The notes: generated from the sequence alone by a model not told the origin. A stretch of DNA of 64,000 nucleotides from Maritalea mobilis (GCF_019800885.1 NZ_JAHVKE010000004.1:248001-312000), one strand, 5' to 3'; shown: positions 19,589 through 29,245, counted from the stretch's first letter. Numbers and translations are program-made.

Positions 19589-20826
19589 CAACCAAAACCT
19601 TTTGGCTCCGTCGGCCTCCGATCCTCACCACCAAAAACGAGACCCGGCGCAGAAGCCCCGGCCGCAGCGGCAGGAGCCCCGGATGCCGCACGTGAACCCG
19701 CGGATCTCGCTACCCTCGAGCGAGCACCTTCAACAAGGGTGCTGCCAAGATTTCGTGAGAGCTCATTCAAAACAATATTCGTATCACTGAACTTTTGAAC
19801 GGCACCAAAATCCGTTCGAGCAGCCTCAAGCCACGCAAAGAAAGAGTCCCGGCGCTCGGGAAATTTTTCCCACCGATCCGCAAAATTCTCTGAAGGGTCC
19901 GTAGGGTTGACGATCCACGACACCCCATTCCGTTCTTCGATTGCGAGATGCATGTCCCTCAGAATCTTGGCAATTGCATCCGATACCCTTGCTTCGCCTG
20001 CATAGGCATGAGTCGAGAGAGTCGTGAGAATCACACTGATAACCTTCAGGTCCGGATCCCGCTCCGCGAACCACTCATCCCTGTGACGTTTCAAGATCAT
20101 GATGGCTGACTGGAGAGGTGTTCGCACCCGAAATACCGGGACGTCCTCCACACTCGCGGTCACTTTGCCTTGGGCGTCGAGGAATGCCCTGCGGCGTTCA
20201 TTCAGCTGTTCGATCTGCCTTGACTTGAACCATGCGGCAAAGCCCCTAGGATTGCTGCGGGGCCAATCATCCGTGATGATATGGTATGTGCTAGTCTTGT
20301 CTTTATCGGTGATGGCAATCGCACCTTCCGCAAGCGCCTGATCCGCGAGGTAGGAAGAAAGAACAGCACGCATGTTTGCCTCGTTCGGCACCGCCGGCAA
20401 TACGTCCATGTGGAATTGCGCACCATCTGCGTAGATCAAGGTGCAGCATCTTCTAGGCTCATCACTTACCTCATTCTTGATCCTTCGCGCATCGCGATAC
20501 GCCTTGAGCTCAGCCAGCAAATGAGCGCGCAGATCTGCTTGGGAAATTTGCGCTTTCGTCAGAGATCGGAACGACACAACGATGTCGAGATCGTAGTCTT
20601 CGTCCTTGGATGTCGGCTTAATCGGTGTGCCGAGCGCAAAAGAACCTTGGATATAGACTTCGGGATCGTAGATGCGAACCTGAGATTCGTCGCGATGCAA
20701 AAACTCGCCAAGATCCTTGTAGCGCCTTTCGGCTTGATCGAAGCGATCCTGAGGCACAGCCAATTCTTCAGCGAGTTTTTCAATCGCGACGTTATACCCA
20801 TATCCTACGTCCGCACCCGCGTTCAT
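19588..20826 (-). CDS. CBASS CD-NTase with C-terminal Gly tail (first cyclase)
   Basis: A 412-residue CD-NTase, first gene of the CBASS transcript. The active site has GS at residues 61-62 (QGSFALGTPIKP), DYDLD (Asp79, Asp81) and the third Asp in FHMDVLPAVP near residue 150. The core ends around residue 370 and is followed by an Ala/Gly-rich linker and the final residues EPKGFG. A flexible tail ending in Gly is what Cap2 needs for conjugation. GAGG precedes ATG 20826. The gene is paralogous to the CD-NTase at 14479-16020; the segments RRCxTLxYADGAQFHMDVLP and ENFADxWE are almost the same in both. Product nucleotide not predictable by eye. Confidence 0.94.
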   Translation of the reverse strand: MNAGADVGYGYNVAIEKLAEELAVPQDRFDQAERRYKDLGEFLHRDESQVRIYDPEVYIQGSFALGTPIKPTSKDEDYDLDIVVSFRSLTKAQISQADLRAHLLAELKAYRDARRIKNEVSDEPRRCCTLIYADGAQFHMDVLPAVPNEANMRAVLSSYLADQALAEGAIAITDKDKTSTYHIITDDWPRSNPRGFAAWFKSRQIEQLNERRRAFLDAQGKVTASVEDVPVFRVRTPLQSAIMILKRHRDEWFAERDPDLKVISVILTTLSTHAYAGEARVSDAIAKILRDMHLAIEERNGVSWIVNPTDPSENFADRWEKFPERRDSFFAWLEAARTDFGAVQKFSDTNIVLNELSRNLGSTLVEGARSRVARSAGSRAASGAPAAAAGASAPGLVFGGEDRRPTEPKGFG

Positions 20827-21080
20827 GTTGAACCTCTTGTTTAGATCCCCTCAACTGCAAGATGTCTATTTTGAGGCGGATTTTCAACGGCTGTTCCCGA
20901 CCAAGCGTCGTCTTTTTTGCTAATAGCCTTGGGATATGTACATGCCACGAATGATGGCGATAGAAGCTGCAAACGCGGCATGTGAGAGCCGGGTCCGGAG
21001 ATGGTTCGCTACCATCGTTGCCTAGACTTTGCTGCGGTGCCCGGCGCCACCCGCGGCCGTCCGCACTGAGCCGCTAGCCT

Positions 21081-23024
21081 TCATGGCATGAGCAGAGGCA
21101 AACGTTCTCGGACTTCCACAGCGAGGACATGATCAGGAAATTTTTCGATAGCCTGCCGCCAGATCCGCGTGGCGGCAATGAGATCGCCGTCGTTCCAGTA
21201 GACGCCGCCAAGATTGAACATGGCGACGTCGCAATCAGGATCGAGCGTGATCGCCCTCTCGTAGGCCGCAATCGCTTCCGCGGATCGGCCGCTATTGGCG
21301 TTCGCTGCGCCGAGTTGGCACCAGCTCATGGCATCTGGTTGAAGGTGCTCGGCCTGCTCAATGAGAATCGGTCGACTTTCCTCGTAGCGGCCGAGGAAAT
21401 TGAGCGCTGTGCCGAGGCAATAGCCGTAGCGACCGCCCTGCAGTTCGTAGGCCTTGCGATAGCAGCGCTCGGCCTCTTCCCAGTTTTCTTCGTCCTGGGC
21501 CCAATGGCCGAGACGGTCCCAGAGCAAAGCCGCATCCTCGACATCCACCTGCCCAATGTGCTGGTCGAACGCCGAGCGAAACGCGGCATAAGACCCAATA
21601 TCATCGCCTTGCTGGCGTAGGTACAAGCTCGTCAAAAGCCGTTCTGCCCGCGCACTGCCAGATTCTGGGTACGCCGCTATGCAGCGATCCCAGAAGGACA
21701 GTGCCAAGCGTGCATTCTCAATGGACATGCGTCCGAAAGCGGCAATCTGCCGCGCGCACCAAGGCCATATCCAGGGCGCGGTATCTGCTGCGCTCAGCAG
21801 TGTGTTGATTTCGCGAAAGGCCGCCCGGCCATCGCCGAGACTGAACAAGACGTTCGCGCGCCATCCAGAAATGGCCGAGGCTCGGCCCATTTGCCGCTCC
21901 GTAAAGACGGTGCGGTCGAAATAGTCGAGCGCTTCTTCGTATCGGCCATTGCGATGATGATAGTGCGCGAGGGCGTTGTGAGCTTCAGGCAGATTCGGGC
22001 TCAATCGCAGAGCTTCGCGATAGTGCTCGGCGGCAATATCTTCCTTTCCGAGCCGCTCGAAGCTTGTGCCGAGGTTCTTAAAGCACATCGCGGCCATCTG
22101 CGGATCCTCGACAAACTCGTGATCGTCGAGCGCAGCTATATAGAGAGTCTTGGCCTCATCATCGCGGCCCAATGCCGATAACCCGTTGCCGATGGTATAG
22201 TACAGGCTCCCAATCTGATAACGGTCTGTCTCGAGCTTAGATCTGAAGTGCGCCACGGCCGCCTCGATCCGCTCCTTGTTAGGGATCTGAAATCCCAGAC
22301 CAAGATTGATCTCCGCCATGTAGCAGAAGCCCATAGCGTCTTGATCCGCGCCGAGCTCGGCGCGGAACTGATCGAAGGCGGCGCTCAAGACTGTGTCTGC
22401 ACCGCTGTTATAGAGTTGTTCAGCCAACTGCCGTGCATGCACAGGGTCTTCCGGAACATGGAGCTCGGGCCGGGCCGCGCGAAGCAGGTTAGGTATTGCT
22501 TCAATGGGAGCCATCGTTTGCGCTAGCCTATTGTCCCGCGAGATTCGCGTGCCTGAGCGAGCAAGGGCCGCCAATCGTGCGAGCCCTTCCAACGAAAGCT
22601 CCTCGGTGAATGGAATAGTCAGGGTTTGCTGCTCGGCCCAATTCTTGCCGCTATGCTCATAGTGGCGCAGTACCGCTTCGACGAAGCTGATGCGAAGCGA
22701 CTTCGTCGGTGCATGATAAGCCACATAGAAGCTGTAGGGCTGCGCGATCAGATAATTGAGATTAGACCGATCGACCGAGATGCTGAGCGAGCCGTCGGCA
22801 TTGAGGGCGCGCTCTGTTCCCTTTAGCTGGACATGCACGCGGACATTTGTGGCATGACCATCGACGACCACTTCTATTTGACAATCGGTCCCGTAATCTT
22901 TCCGGTCGCCTCCTTGGAAGACAAAGTCGCTGCTCTGCGCGATCAGCGCCTGAAACGCCGCTTCCGTTTCATCTTCCAAGGCGTGGTTGCGATCGCGTTT
23001 GGGCAGATCATCAAACGAACTCAC
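21081..23024 (-). CDS. DUF4365 nuclease-like domain fused to TPR repeats
   Basis: A 647-residue protein. The N-terminal ~150 residues are a DUF4365 domain with the PD-(D/E)xK pattern: DYGTD (Asp47), an Ile-Glu pair, then VHVQLKGTE (Gln66, Lys68). The remainder is a long TPR array, with repeats such as AMCFKNLGTSFERLGKEDIA, AHNALAHYHHRNGRYEEALD and AMFNLGGVYWNDGDLIAATR. The start is GTG 23024, seven bases after GAGGAA; no ATG fits. DUF4365 proteins with repeat-sensor tails are frequent in defence islands, so a TPR-sensed nuclease effector is a reasonable guess. It is in the same strand as, and upstream of, the CBASS operon, separated by 254 bp. Confidence 0.8.
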   Translation of the reverse strand: MSSFDDLPKRDRNHALEDETEAAFQALIAQSSDFVFQGGDRKDYGTDCQIEVVVDGHATNVRVHVQLKGTERALNADGSLSISVDRSNLNYLIAQPYSFYVAYHAPTKSLRISFVEAVLRHYEHSGKNWAEQQTLTIPFTEELSLEGLARLAALARSGTRISRDNRLAQTMAPIEAIPNLLRAARPELHVPEDPVHARQLAEQLYNSGADTVLSAAFDQFRAELGADQDAMGFCYMAEINLGLGFQIPNKERIEAAVAHFRSKLETDRYQIGSLYYTIGNGLSALGRDDEAKTLYIAALDDHEFVEDPQMAAMCFKNLGTSFERLGKEDIAAEHYREALRLSPNLPEAHNALAHYHHRNGRYEEALDYFDRTVFTERQMGRASAISGWRANVLFSLGDGRAAFREINTLLSAADTAPWIWPWCARQIAAFGRMSIENARLALSFWDRCIAAYPESGSARAERLLTSLYLRQQGDDIGSYAAFRSAFDQHIGQVDVEDAALLWDRLGHWAQDEENWEEAERCYRKAYELQGGRYGYCLGTALNFLGRYEESRPILIEQAEHLQPDAMSWCQLGAANANSGRSAEAIAAYERAITLDPDCDVAMFNLGGVYWNDGDLIAATRIWRQAIEKFPDHVLAVEVRERLPLLMP

Positions 23025-23300
23025 ATCATTTCCTCTCTGCGTGCCCGCGGGAGTACGACTTGGGGCGCCGCCTGGTGGCCGCCTGCCTATAGAATGCTAA
23101 AATAGACAGTTGGTTACGGCCAAAATTGGTTGCGCCTCGTAAGAATGTAGCTCGGCCCGCGCTGCGGATCTTGGCCAATCGAACAATGCTGCATGATGCC
23201 ACGAAAGGCCGGTTCGGAACAGCTGCGGCGCAGCGATGGCCAGCGTAGCGAATGACGGCTGTGGGCCGACGGTGTCAGGGCCGTGGCCTCGGGTGCGAGG

Positions 23301-23665
23301 GGCGGAAAGTGTGAATTTGCTGCACTAGCGAAGGCATCCGGTCAAAAACGTGAAAGCGGCCATTCGCGCTGCAGGTTCCACAGCCCCCCATGCTGCGATA
23401 AGGGCCAAACAAAACTGCACGCAGATAGTTAACCTTGATAATTTTTTATCTGTTTCCCGATAGCCGACCTTCGTGCAGACTGCGGTTCAAGGTGCATTAA
23501 GCCCTTCCTATGGGTTCCCCCAAGTGCAGCGAACGACTGCTCCCACGACCGGCCACAAACCTGCTAAAACCGCAAAGGTACTGCCGAGGGTTTCTGTCCT
23601 GATAGATAGCTCGGTTTCGCCTGGGGCAGCTGGTCGCGACAAAAAAAAGACCGTTTTTGGCGGTT
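23301..23665 (+). repeat. Long direct repeat, copy 1
   Basis: A roughly 360-bp segment similar along its whole length to 28090-28453, in the same orientation. Well kept blocks include GCGAAGGCATCCGGTCAAA, GAAAGCGGCCATTCGCGCTG and GAGGGTTTCTGTCCTGAT. Neither copy is coding. At its right edge the minus strand has ACCG-N7-CGGT followed by eight T (reading down to about 23640), a likely terminator for leftward transcripts. Confidence 0.8.
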
Positions 23666-23842
23666 GGTTTCGCGGCGCATGGCTCTAAGAGCAAACAAAT
23701 CGACAATCATCCGCGTCTTGACAGCCTTGCGGGCGATGAAGGACTGGTGAAAACTCACACCGAAGTTGTTCAAAGGCTCTTTTGCAAATCGGTTGAAGAC
23801 TGTGTAGCCGTGGGTCGAGCTGCAGGATTATCGGCAGGTTGG

Positions 23843-24481
23843 ATGCTTCTGTTCAAGACCAGATCGCGGTGGTGGCAATGGGCGCTCGGCGTAGCGTTCG
23901 GCATCTGCGTTGTGATCCTTGCCGTATCCGTGGAGCGATCGCTTATTTCCTCCTCGCCTGAAGCAGAAAACCTCTCTGGCGATTCAGACATCCTACGCTC
24001 TGAGATCGAGACAATGTTGACCTTCACGCACGTTGAGGAGCGCCCCGATGGCTACCCAGGTCCTGATAGGATCTTGACCACAGAATATTCCGCTCGTCTC
24101 AATGACTGCTGGCTGATCGTAACGATCACGCGGCCCGATGAAGCATTCTGTCGAGTCAGTGAAAACCGAACAAGAACCCACATCATCGAAAACAATCTGC
24201 GGTTCTCGGACGAAGTGGAGTCGAGGATAAGGGGTGCTCGAGAGGGAATATTTTTTTGGCCTTTTCCTAGCGGTTTGCCAATCTTTTCCACAGCAGAGAA
24301 TGCAAGTGCGCAAACAATGAGAAGTTGCTCCGGAGATCAGAGCTATTGGCAGGATGAGCGGTATCTTGAGGCATTAACTTTTCCAACTGGATCAGTCGAC
24401 GGTCTTGCGGGGCGCTTAATTGCGTACCGGCGGGCAGTATGCCCCACAATTCTCGATTACATACAGTTCCTCCGCCCATGA
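23843..24481 (+). CDS. Hypothetical membrane-anchored protein
   Basis: A 212-residue protein if ATG 23843 is used. It starts with a basic stretch and one membrane helix (WWQWALGVAFGICVVILAV), followed by a soluble part of about 180 residues with several Cys. The frame is open upstream to 23657, but that part covers the edge of the repeat and looks non-coding. No family recognised. It sits directly right of repeat copy 1 and faces the helicase gene. Confidence 0.55.
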   Translation: MLLFKTRSRWWQWALGVAFGICVVILAVSVERSLISSSPEAENLSGDSDILRSEIETMLTFTHVEERPDGYPGPDRILTTEYSARLNDCWLIVTITRPDEAFCRVSENRTRTHIIENNLRFSDEVESRIRGAREGIFFWPFPSGLPIFSTAENASAQTMRSCSGDQSYWQDERYLEALTFPTGSVDGLAGRLIAYRRAVCPTILDYIQFLRP

Positions 24482-24934
24482 AATCCTACGCATATGAGAT
24501 ATAGATGGATAGCAACGAATTTTCCCAGCTCAACTTCTTCGACCGGATCGAGATGTCTGATCGTAAGCGTTGCCCGCCGGTCAGACTCCCATCGCTCCTA
24601 CGACCGGTTGGGCTTTGAACCGACTCAGATCGGATACAAGCTAATAATCTGAGAAAGGGGAGCTAAGCCCCCTTGCGCCGGGGCACTCGCAACTGCGGCG
24701 AGGATGCCGCCCCTTGGGCGAACGTCTGTTCTGACGAGCCGCAGTACAGCATGACGCTGGCGAACCTAAGGCGGCTATGGGCCGATTTGGGCCGTGAGCG
24801 CCTGGGCTCAGCAACGCAGCAAGGGCATGGGCCTATCGATCTCTGCGGTGGTCATGACTTAACGGAATAAACTGTCTTTGGGCATTCATCGGAGGTCTCG
24901 TTCATACTGCAGCCTGGTCCCGCCATCGCCTAAG
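24482..24934. other. Gene-free stretch between convergent genes
   Basis: No supported gene. A short frame (24506-24622) encodes 38 residues without recognisable features. GGGG-AGCTAAG-CCCC near 24655 can form a small hairpin. The region separates the 3' ends of the membrane protein gene and the helicase gene. Confidence 0.5.
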
Positions 24935-27841
24935 TCATGTACTCTTCTGCAGCTTGGCTTTGCCATCGCAGTCTGGATAACGGACACAGCTAAGAAATGC
25001 ACCGTAGCGGCCGCGGCGCTGGACAAGCCAGCCAGCTTCGCAACTGGGGCATGCCGGTTGTTTTTCGCCGCAATCACCGCAAATCAGACCCTCGCTGGTT
25101 CGGGAACGAACTGGAAGGCCGACACCGCATGAGGGACAAGCTGGCATGCGACTACCGCACAGCTTCACATGCTCGCAACGATACCAGTCGCGACCGTCCT
25201 TACCGGCCATGTGGAGCAGGCGCCCACCACAACTTGGACAGGTGTGGGTGTGCTTCTGGGCTTCCGCTGGCACGACTACGTCGAACTCCGGTGTCTTCAT
25301 CAGCTCTTCGACGAAGACGGAGGGGCGCGCCTCGGATGCAAGGATGGTGACGGTCCGGCGGGCTCGGGTCACGGCGACATACATGACGCGCCGTTCTTCG
25401 GCATTCGGATATGGCTCGGCCTCGGGCGATACCAGGCTGAGCAGGGGATCGTCGACGATCATCGAAGGGAAGCCCATCTTGGCGTTGTCGGCGCCAAGGA
25501 GGATCACATGATCAGCCTCGAGGCCCTTTGATGCATGGATGGTCTTGAAGGTGATCGTCGCGCCGGGGTTCTGACGCTGGAGCCGCGCCACATCGGGCCG
25601 CAGGAAACGATAACGCCCGAGGATGAGGATGGACGGCTTCACACCCCCCTTTCCTTCTGTAGCGGTGAGCCCAGCCACTGTGTCGTTTAAGGTCCTCTCC
25701 CCGGTGTCGCGGCGCGTCCAGGCGATCCTGATAGAAGGCTCGTCCGTCTCGCCCGCCGGGATCACCGTCTTGTTGATCTGGGCCGGGTTGCGGAGAACGA
25801 AACGACGGGCGGCAAAGGCGATCTTGTCGACGGACCGGAAGGTCCGGCCGAGGTCGACGGTGCGATGGACGCCGGTGGCGCCCGCATAGGTGCCGCCAAA
25901 CTCCGCGCCGAAGTTGCGCATGATGTGGATGTCCGACCCGGCAAAGCGGTAGATCGACTGCCAGTCGTCGCCGACGGCGAACACCTTGGCGTCGGAGTGC
26001 TGGTGCTTGAGGGCCTGGATGAGCTTCGCCCGCCCGGTGGAGATATCCTGGAACTCGTCGACGAGGATATGCTTGAACGGGCTCTGATAGCGCCCGCTTT
26101 CGACGAAAGCCGTGGCCCGGTTCACCATGTCCTCGAAGTCGATCCGATCGCCCAGGCGGGATTGGTACTCCCGGAAGACGGCCCCGAAGATCTTGAGGAA
26201 GGCCTCAGCCCGCTTACCCATTTTCAAAGTCTGCGCCTTGTCAGAGCAGTCCTCGACCCGGTAGCCGCCATTCTTGAAGTGACGCAGAAAGGTCCCCATC
26301 AGCGAGGTAAAGCTGTCGACCACCCCAACCTCGGCCACGCGGTCGTAGATCGCGATATCCGGGATCGGCCGCAGAGTGACGTGGGGTTCGAGCTTTTCGG
26401 CAAGCGCGTCCAGTAATCTGCCTTCCTCTCTCTCCCAGCTGTAGGTTTCCACCAGCACAGTCTCGTGCTCGGCATGAACCTGGCGTTTCCAATCCATGCC
26501 TTCCAGGTATTCATCGCGATCTACATAAGGCGCAGTGGTCAACTCCTCCTTCCCGTCCTTGCCGCGTTTCTTGCGCACGCCGAAATGCTCGATGTAGACG
26601 CCGCTGTCTGTCAGCCGGAAATCGGGTGTGTAGACGCGACGGCCGGTCCTCTCGAGCATGTGCTCGTAGATCGGTTCGTATTCGTAGGCGACACCGTTCC
26701 TGAATAGCCAGTTGGCGATCAAAAGCTCTTCGAAGCTGTTCACCGTCTCGCCTTGCAGCGTCCGCAGGTTGCGGCTCTCGATCTGCGCATACCATTCGTG
26801 CTTGGTTTTGAAGTCCCATTCTGTCGGAAAGTCGTCGAAGAAACCGGCGAACCAGCCAATGACGGTTTGAGCGATGTCGCTGGCGGTCGCCACGATGTGC
26901 CGCAGGATATCTTTCATCAAGGACAAGAATGCTTTGTCGTCTGTCGCGGTGGGTGCCAAAGGCGGCTTCTGACCTTCCACTTCACCGATGATCTCGTAGG
27001 CCAATGCGTGGAAAGTTCGCGCCGCTACCGGGACCCCGCACCGGGCCTCAATCCGCTTGGACATCTCGGTTGCGGCATCCTTTGCGAAGGCCAGTAGCAG
27101 GAGCTCGCTCGGCTTTCTGATGCCCGCCTTGACGAGGTAGGCGGCCTTGGCGGTGATCACGCTGGTCTTGCCCGATCCCGCCCCTGCTAGAACCAGCGTC
27201 GCATCCTCGTCGACGACAACCGAGAGGCGCTGCTCCGGCGTCAGCGGCATGGACTCGACCGTGTCGAAGAAATCCTTCCATCGGACGAGTTGTCCCTCGA
27301 CGAACTCCGCAATGGACGCGTCACGAACGGCATTCGGGTCGGATGCGAATGCCCTGATCGGGGCAATACGAGACATAACCTTTTCGCCGACGGCCTCAGC
27401 GTTCAACTTGGACAGCACACGACTGTTCAGATTGGCAGCATCACGCGCCAGCGGCGCTACGTGGCATGCCGCGGGATAAGTATCCGGCGCCTTGAGCTCA
27501 TCGAGTGCTTGCAGGAGGCGCTTGACCGCAGCTTCCTCAGCTGCGAACTCCGCCCGGTTGAAAGCCGTCCAAGCGGTAGCAGCCGCATCTGCAAAGTCTA
27601 TTGAAGCCGACGCATTCACCGCTGGCAAGGTCAGATGTCGACCGCCGCCGAGATCAAGTAGCAACGACGACGAGAGAATGCCCTTCTTCACTAAAGGGCG
27701 CGTGGCGATGCTTTCGAGTCCTATCCAGGGAGACCCCGCACCGCGTGCCGCAATACCCTTGTCTTGCAGTGTTAGAGACCTTGGGTGTCGGCCGAGAGGG
27801 TCAACCAAGAACCCCAAGAAGGAATTTGAGGCGAGTTTCAT
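24935..27841 (-). CDS. HelD-like UvrD/Rep helicase with embedded nuclease-like domain and zinc fingers
   Basis: A 968-residue superfamily 1 helicase. Walker A is LAGAGSGKTS near residue 218; later motifs are LVDEFQDIS, GDDWQSIYRFAGSD, TFRS, TIHASKGLEADHVIL and YVAVTRARR. Between motifs I and II lies an inserted segment with FEELLIANWLF, YEYEP and YTPDFRLTDSGVYIEHFG, the E...D...E pattern of a PD-(D/E)xK-like fold. The C-terminal 100 residues carry several CPSC/CxxC pairs typical of topoisomerase-type zinc fingers. DNA helicase IV relatives with this layout occur in defence islands. The start at 27841 gives the known N-terminal extension. Alone on its strand; flanked by the two long direct repeats. 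Confidence 0.9.
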   Translation of the reverse strand: MKLASNSFLGFLVDPLGRHPRSLTLQDKGIAARGAGSPWIGLESIATRPLVKKGILSSSLLLDLGGGRHLTLPAVNASASIDFADAAATAWTAFNRAEFAAEEAAVKRLLQALDELKAPDTYPAACHVAPLARDAANLNSRVLSKLNAEAVGEKVMSRIAPIRAFASDPNAVRDASIAEFVEGQLVRWKDFFDTVESMPLTPEQRLSVVVDEDATLVLAGAGSGKTSVITAKAAYLVKAGIRKPSELLLLAFAKDAATEMSKRIEARCGVPVAARTFHALAYEIIGEVEGQKPPLAPTATDDKAFLSLMKDILRHIVATASDIAQTVIGWFAGFFDDFPTEWDFKTKHEWYAQIESRNLRTLQGETVNSFEELLIANWLFRNGVAYEYEPIYEHMLERTGRRVYTPDFRLTDSGVYIEHFGVRKKRGKDGKEELTTAPYVDRDEYLEGMDWKRQVHAEHETVLVETYSWEREEGRLLDALAEKLEPHVTLRPIPDIAIYDRVAEVGVVDSFTSLMGTFLRHFKNGGYRVEDCSDKAQTLKMGKRAEAFLKIFGAVFREYQSRLGDRIDFEDMVNRATAFVESGRYQSPFKHILVDEFQDISTGRAKLIQALKHQHSDAKVFAVGDDWQSIYRFAGSDIHIMRNFGAEFGGTYAGATGVHRTVDLGRTFRSVDKIAFAARRFVLRNPAQINKTVIPAGETDEPSIRIAWTRRDTGERTLNDTVAGLTATEGKGGVKPSILILGRYRFLRPDVARLQRQNPGATITFKTIHASKGLEADHVILLGADNAKMGFPSMIVDDPLLSLVSPEAEPYPNAEERRVMYVAVTRARRTVTILASEARPSVFVEELMKTPEFDVVVPAEAQKHTHTCPSCGGRLLHMAGKDGRDWYRCEHVKLCGSRMPACPSCGVGLPVRSRTSEGLICGDCGEKQPACPSCEAGWLVQRRGRYGAFLSCVRYPDCDGKAKLQKST

Positions 27842-28089
27842 GTAGACTGAATTTCCTGTCTTTTCCGAGGCGTAACAGACCTCGGACAGAAAGGAACCTT
27901 TTCAAGCGCATTTCCAGTCCGATTGCGCTCCTGCTCGGTTCATGGATTCTCGAAAATGCAGTTGAAACCGGTGAGCGGTGGGTGGGGAACTGTCCTTCGC
28001 CGCCATCACGAGCAAACCCAGACCCACTGCGGACTCCGGCATTTGGCGCGGCACCCAAGCAAGCAACCAGCCTGTTATACGCGCGACGG

Positions 28090-28453
28090 GCGGGAAGCGG
28101 ACTTTCGCTGCTCGTGCGAAGGCATCCGGTCAAAGACGTGAAAGCGGCCATTCGCGCTGCAGATTCAACAGCCCTCATTCTGCGACAAGGAACAAAGAAA
28201 GCTATGCGCAGATAGTGAACTTTGCAAAGTTTTAACCTGTTTCCCGACAGCCGACCTTCATGCAGACTGCGGCTGAAGTCACAGTGAGCCACCAATAGCA
28301 GTTCGCCCTACTGCAGCGAATGTCTGGTCCTGCGACCGGTCGCAAATCTACCAAAACCGCAAAGGATTTGCCGAGGGTTTCTGTCCTGATCAACAGCCTG
28401 GTTTCGCCTGGGCCAGCTGGTCGCGAAAAAAATCGACGGCTTTTTGGGGCTAG
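28090..28453 (+). repeat. Long direct repeat, copy 2
   Basis: Second copy of the roughly 360-bp repeat at 23301-23665, same orientation, with scattered substitutions and small indels. The distance between copies is about 4.8 kb. The 248 bp to its left, up to the helicase start, and about 130 bp to its right hold no gene. Confidence 0.8.
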
Positions 28454-28583
28454 GGTGAAATATAGCCCCCCGCCAGTGACCGAACACGGAAACGCTAGAA
28501 TTCCCTTGCTTCGTCAACCTCCTTTGTCAAGATTACAGTAAGACCTTACGACGTTTTCAGATGTCCATGGGCGCAGTGCGAAA

Positions 28584-29027
28584 GTGTGTACTCTGCAAAG
28601 AGGAAAGCCGCGTGTCGTGACGAGCAGAGAACGATCGAGTGGCTCTTTGTTAGGAAAGCGTCACGGCGCCCGCTTCGACTATGACGGGGATCGGTTCCGC
28701 CTGTTCGACACCAACGGAGACGGCGTGCTGGACGCGAGTGACACGAGTTATGGCGAGTTCCGGGTGTGGCAGGACCTCGACCGGGATGGCGAGGTTGATG
28801 AAGGAGAGCTTCGGACACTGGCCGAGCTCAGGATCAGCCAGATCAACCTGACCTACGACAACAGCTTGGGGTTTGAGGACACGGCAGCCTACGTCTCTGT
28901 GGGGCTAGTGGCTATGCTCGGCATGGCGAGCTTCGTGATCGATTGCGAGGTCGGTGAGGCCATCGCAAGGAACCCTTTAGGCGGAATACAAGCAGATACA
29001 CACGGAGGTACTGTTTATGCAGCCTGA
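28584..29027 (+). CDS. Orphan polymorphic-toxin C-terminal module 1
   Basis: A 147-residue frame whose middle is a known pre-toxin module of large secreted RTX-like or polymorphic toxins: FDTNGDGVLDASDTSYGEF, then RVWQDLDRDGEVDEGELRTL. Both parts contain Ca-binding DxNxDG or DxDxDG loops. It is followed by a variable tail of about 65 residues with one hydrophobic stretch (VSVGLVAMLGMASFVI). There is no N-terminal secretion or filament part, so this is a displaced cassette. The true start is uncertain. Its last codons overlap a small membrane-protein gene at 29017, as in toxin-immunity pairs. Confidence 0.5.
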   Translation: MCTLQRGKPRVVTSRERSSGSLLGKRHGARFDYDGDRFRLFDTNGDGVLDASDTSYGEFRVWQDLDRDGEVDEGELRTLAELRISQINLTYDNSLGFEDTAAYVSVGLVAMLGMASFVIDCEVGEAIARNPLGGIQADTHGGTVYAA

Positions 29028-29244
29028 AGCCTTATGGTTTATTTTGTCTGGCAGTTCGTATCTTTTCTATCTCCTATACTATCAAGCCTATGGTAGAGGC
29101 CAGGATTTGGGGCAAGACTATCTTTCCTCACCATTGGGGATCGAATTTTGGAGAAAGCACTTTCGCCTTGCAATTGCCTTCGTGGCCATTTTCACATTCT
29201 GGTGCTATATCCTTGAAGGGATAAATTTAGTATTGGTGGGATAA
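29017..29244 (+). CDS. Small two-helix membrane protein, immunity-like
   Basis: A 75-residue protein with two membrane helices (WFILSGSSYLFYLLYYQAY and FRLAIAFVAIFTFWCYILEG). It overlaps the end of toxin module 1 by 11 bp and has much lower GC than that module. Position directly after a toxin tail and small membrane nature fit an immunity protein; no family is recognised. Confidence 0.5.
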   Translation: MQPEALWFILSGSSYLFYLLYYQAYGRGQDLGQDYLSSPLGIEFWRKHFRLAIAFVAIFTFWCYILEGINLVLVG

Positions 29245-29245
29245 A

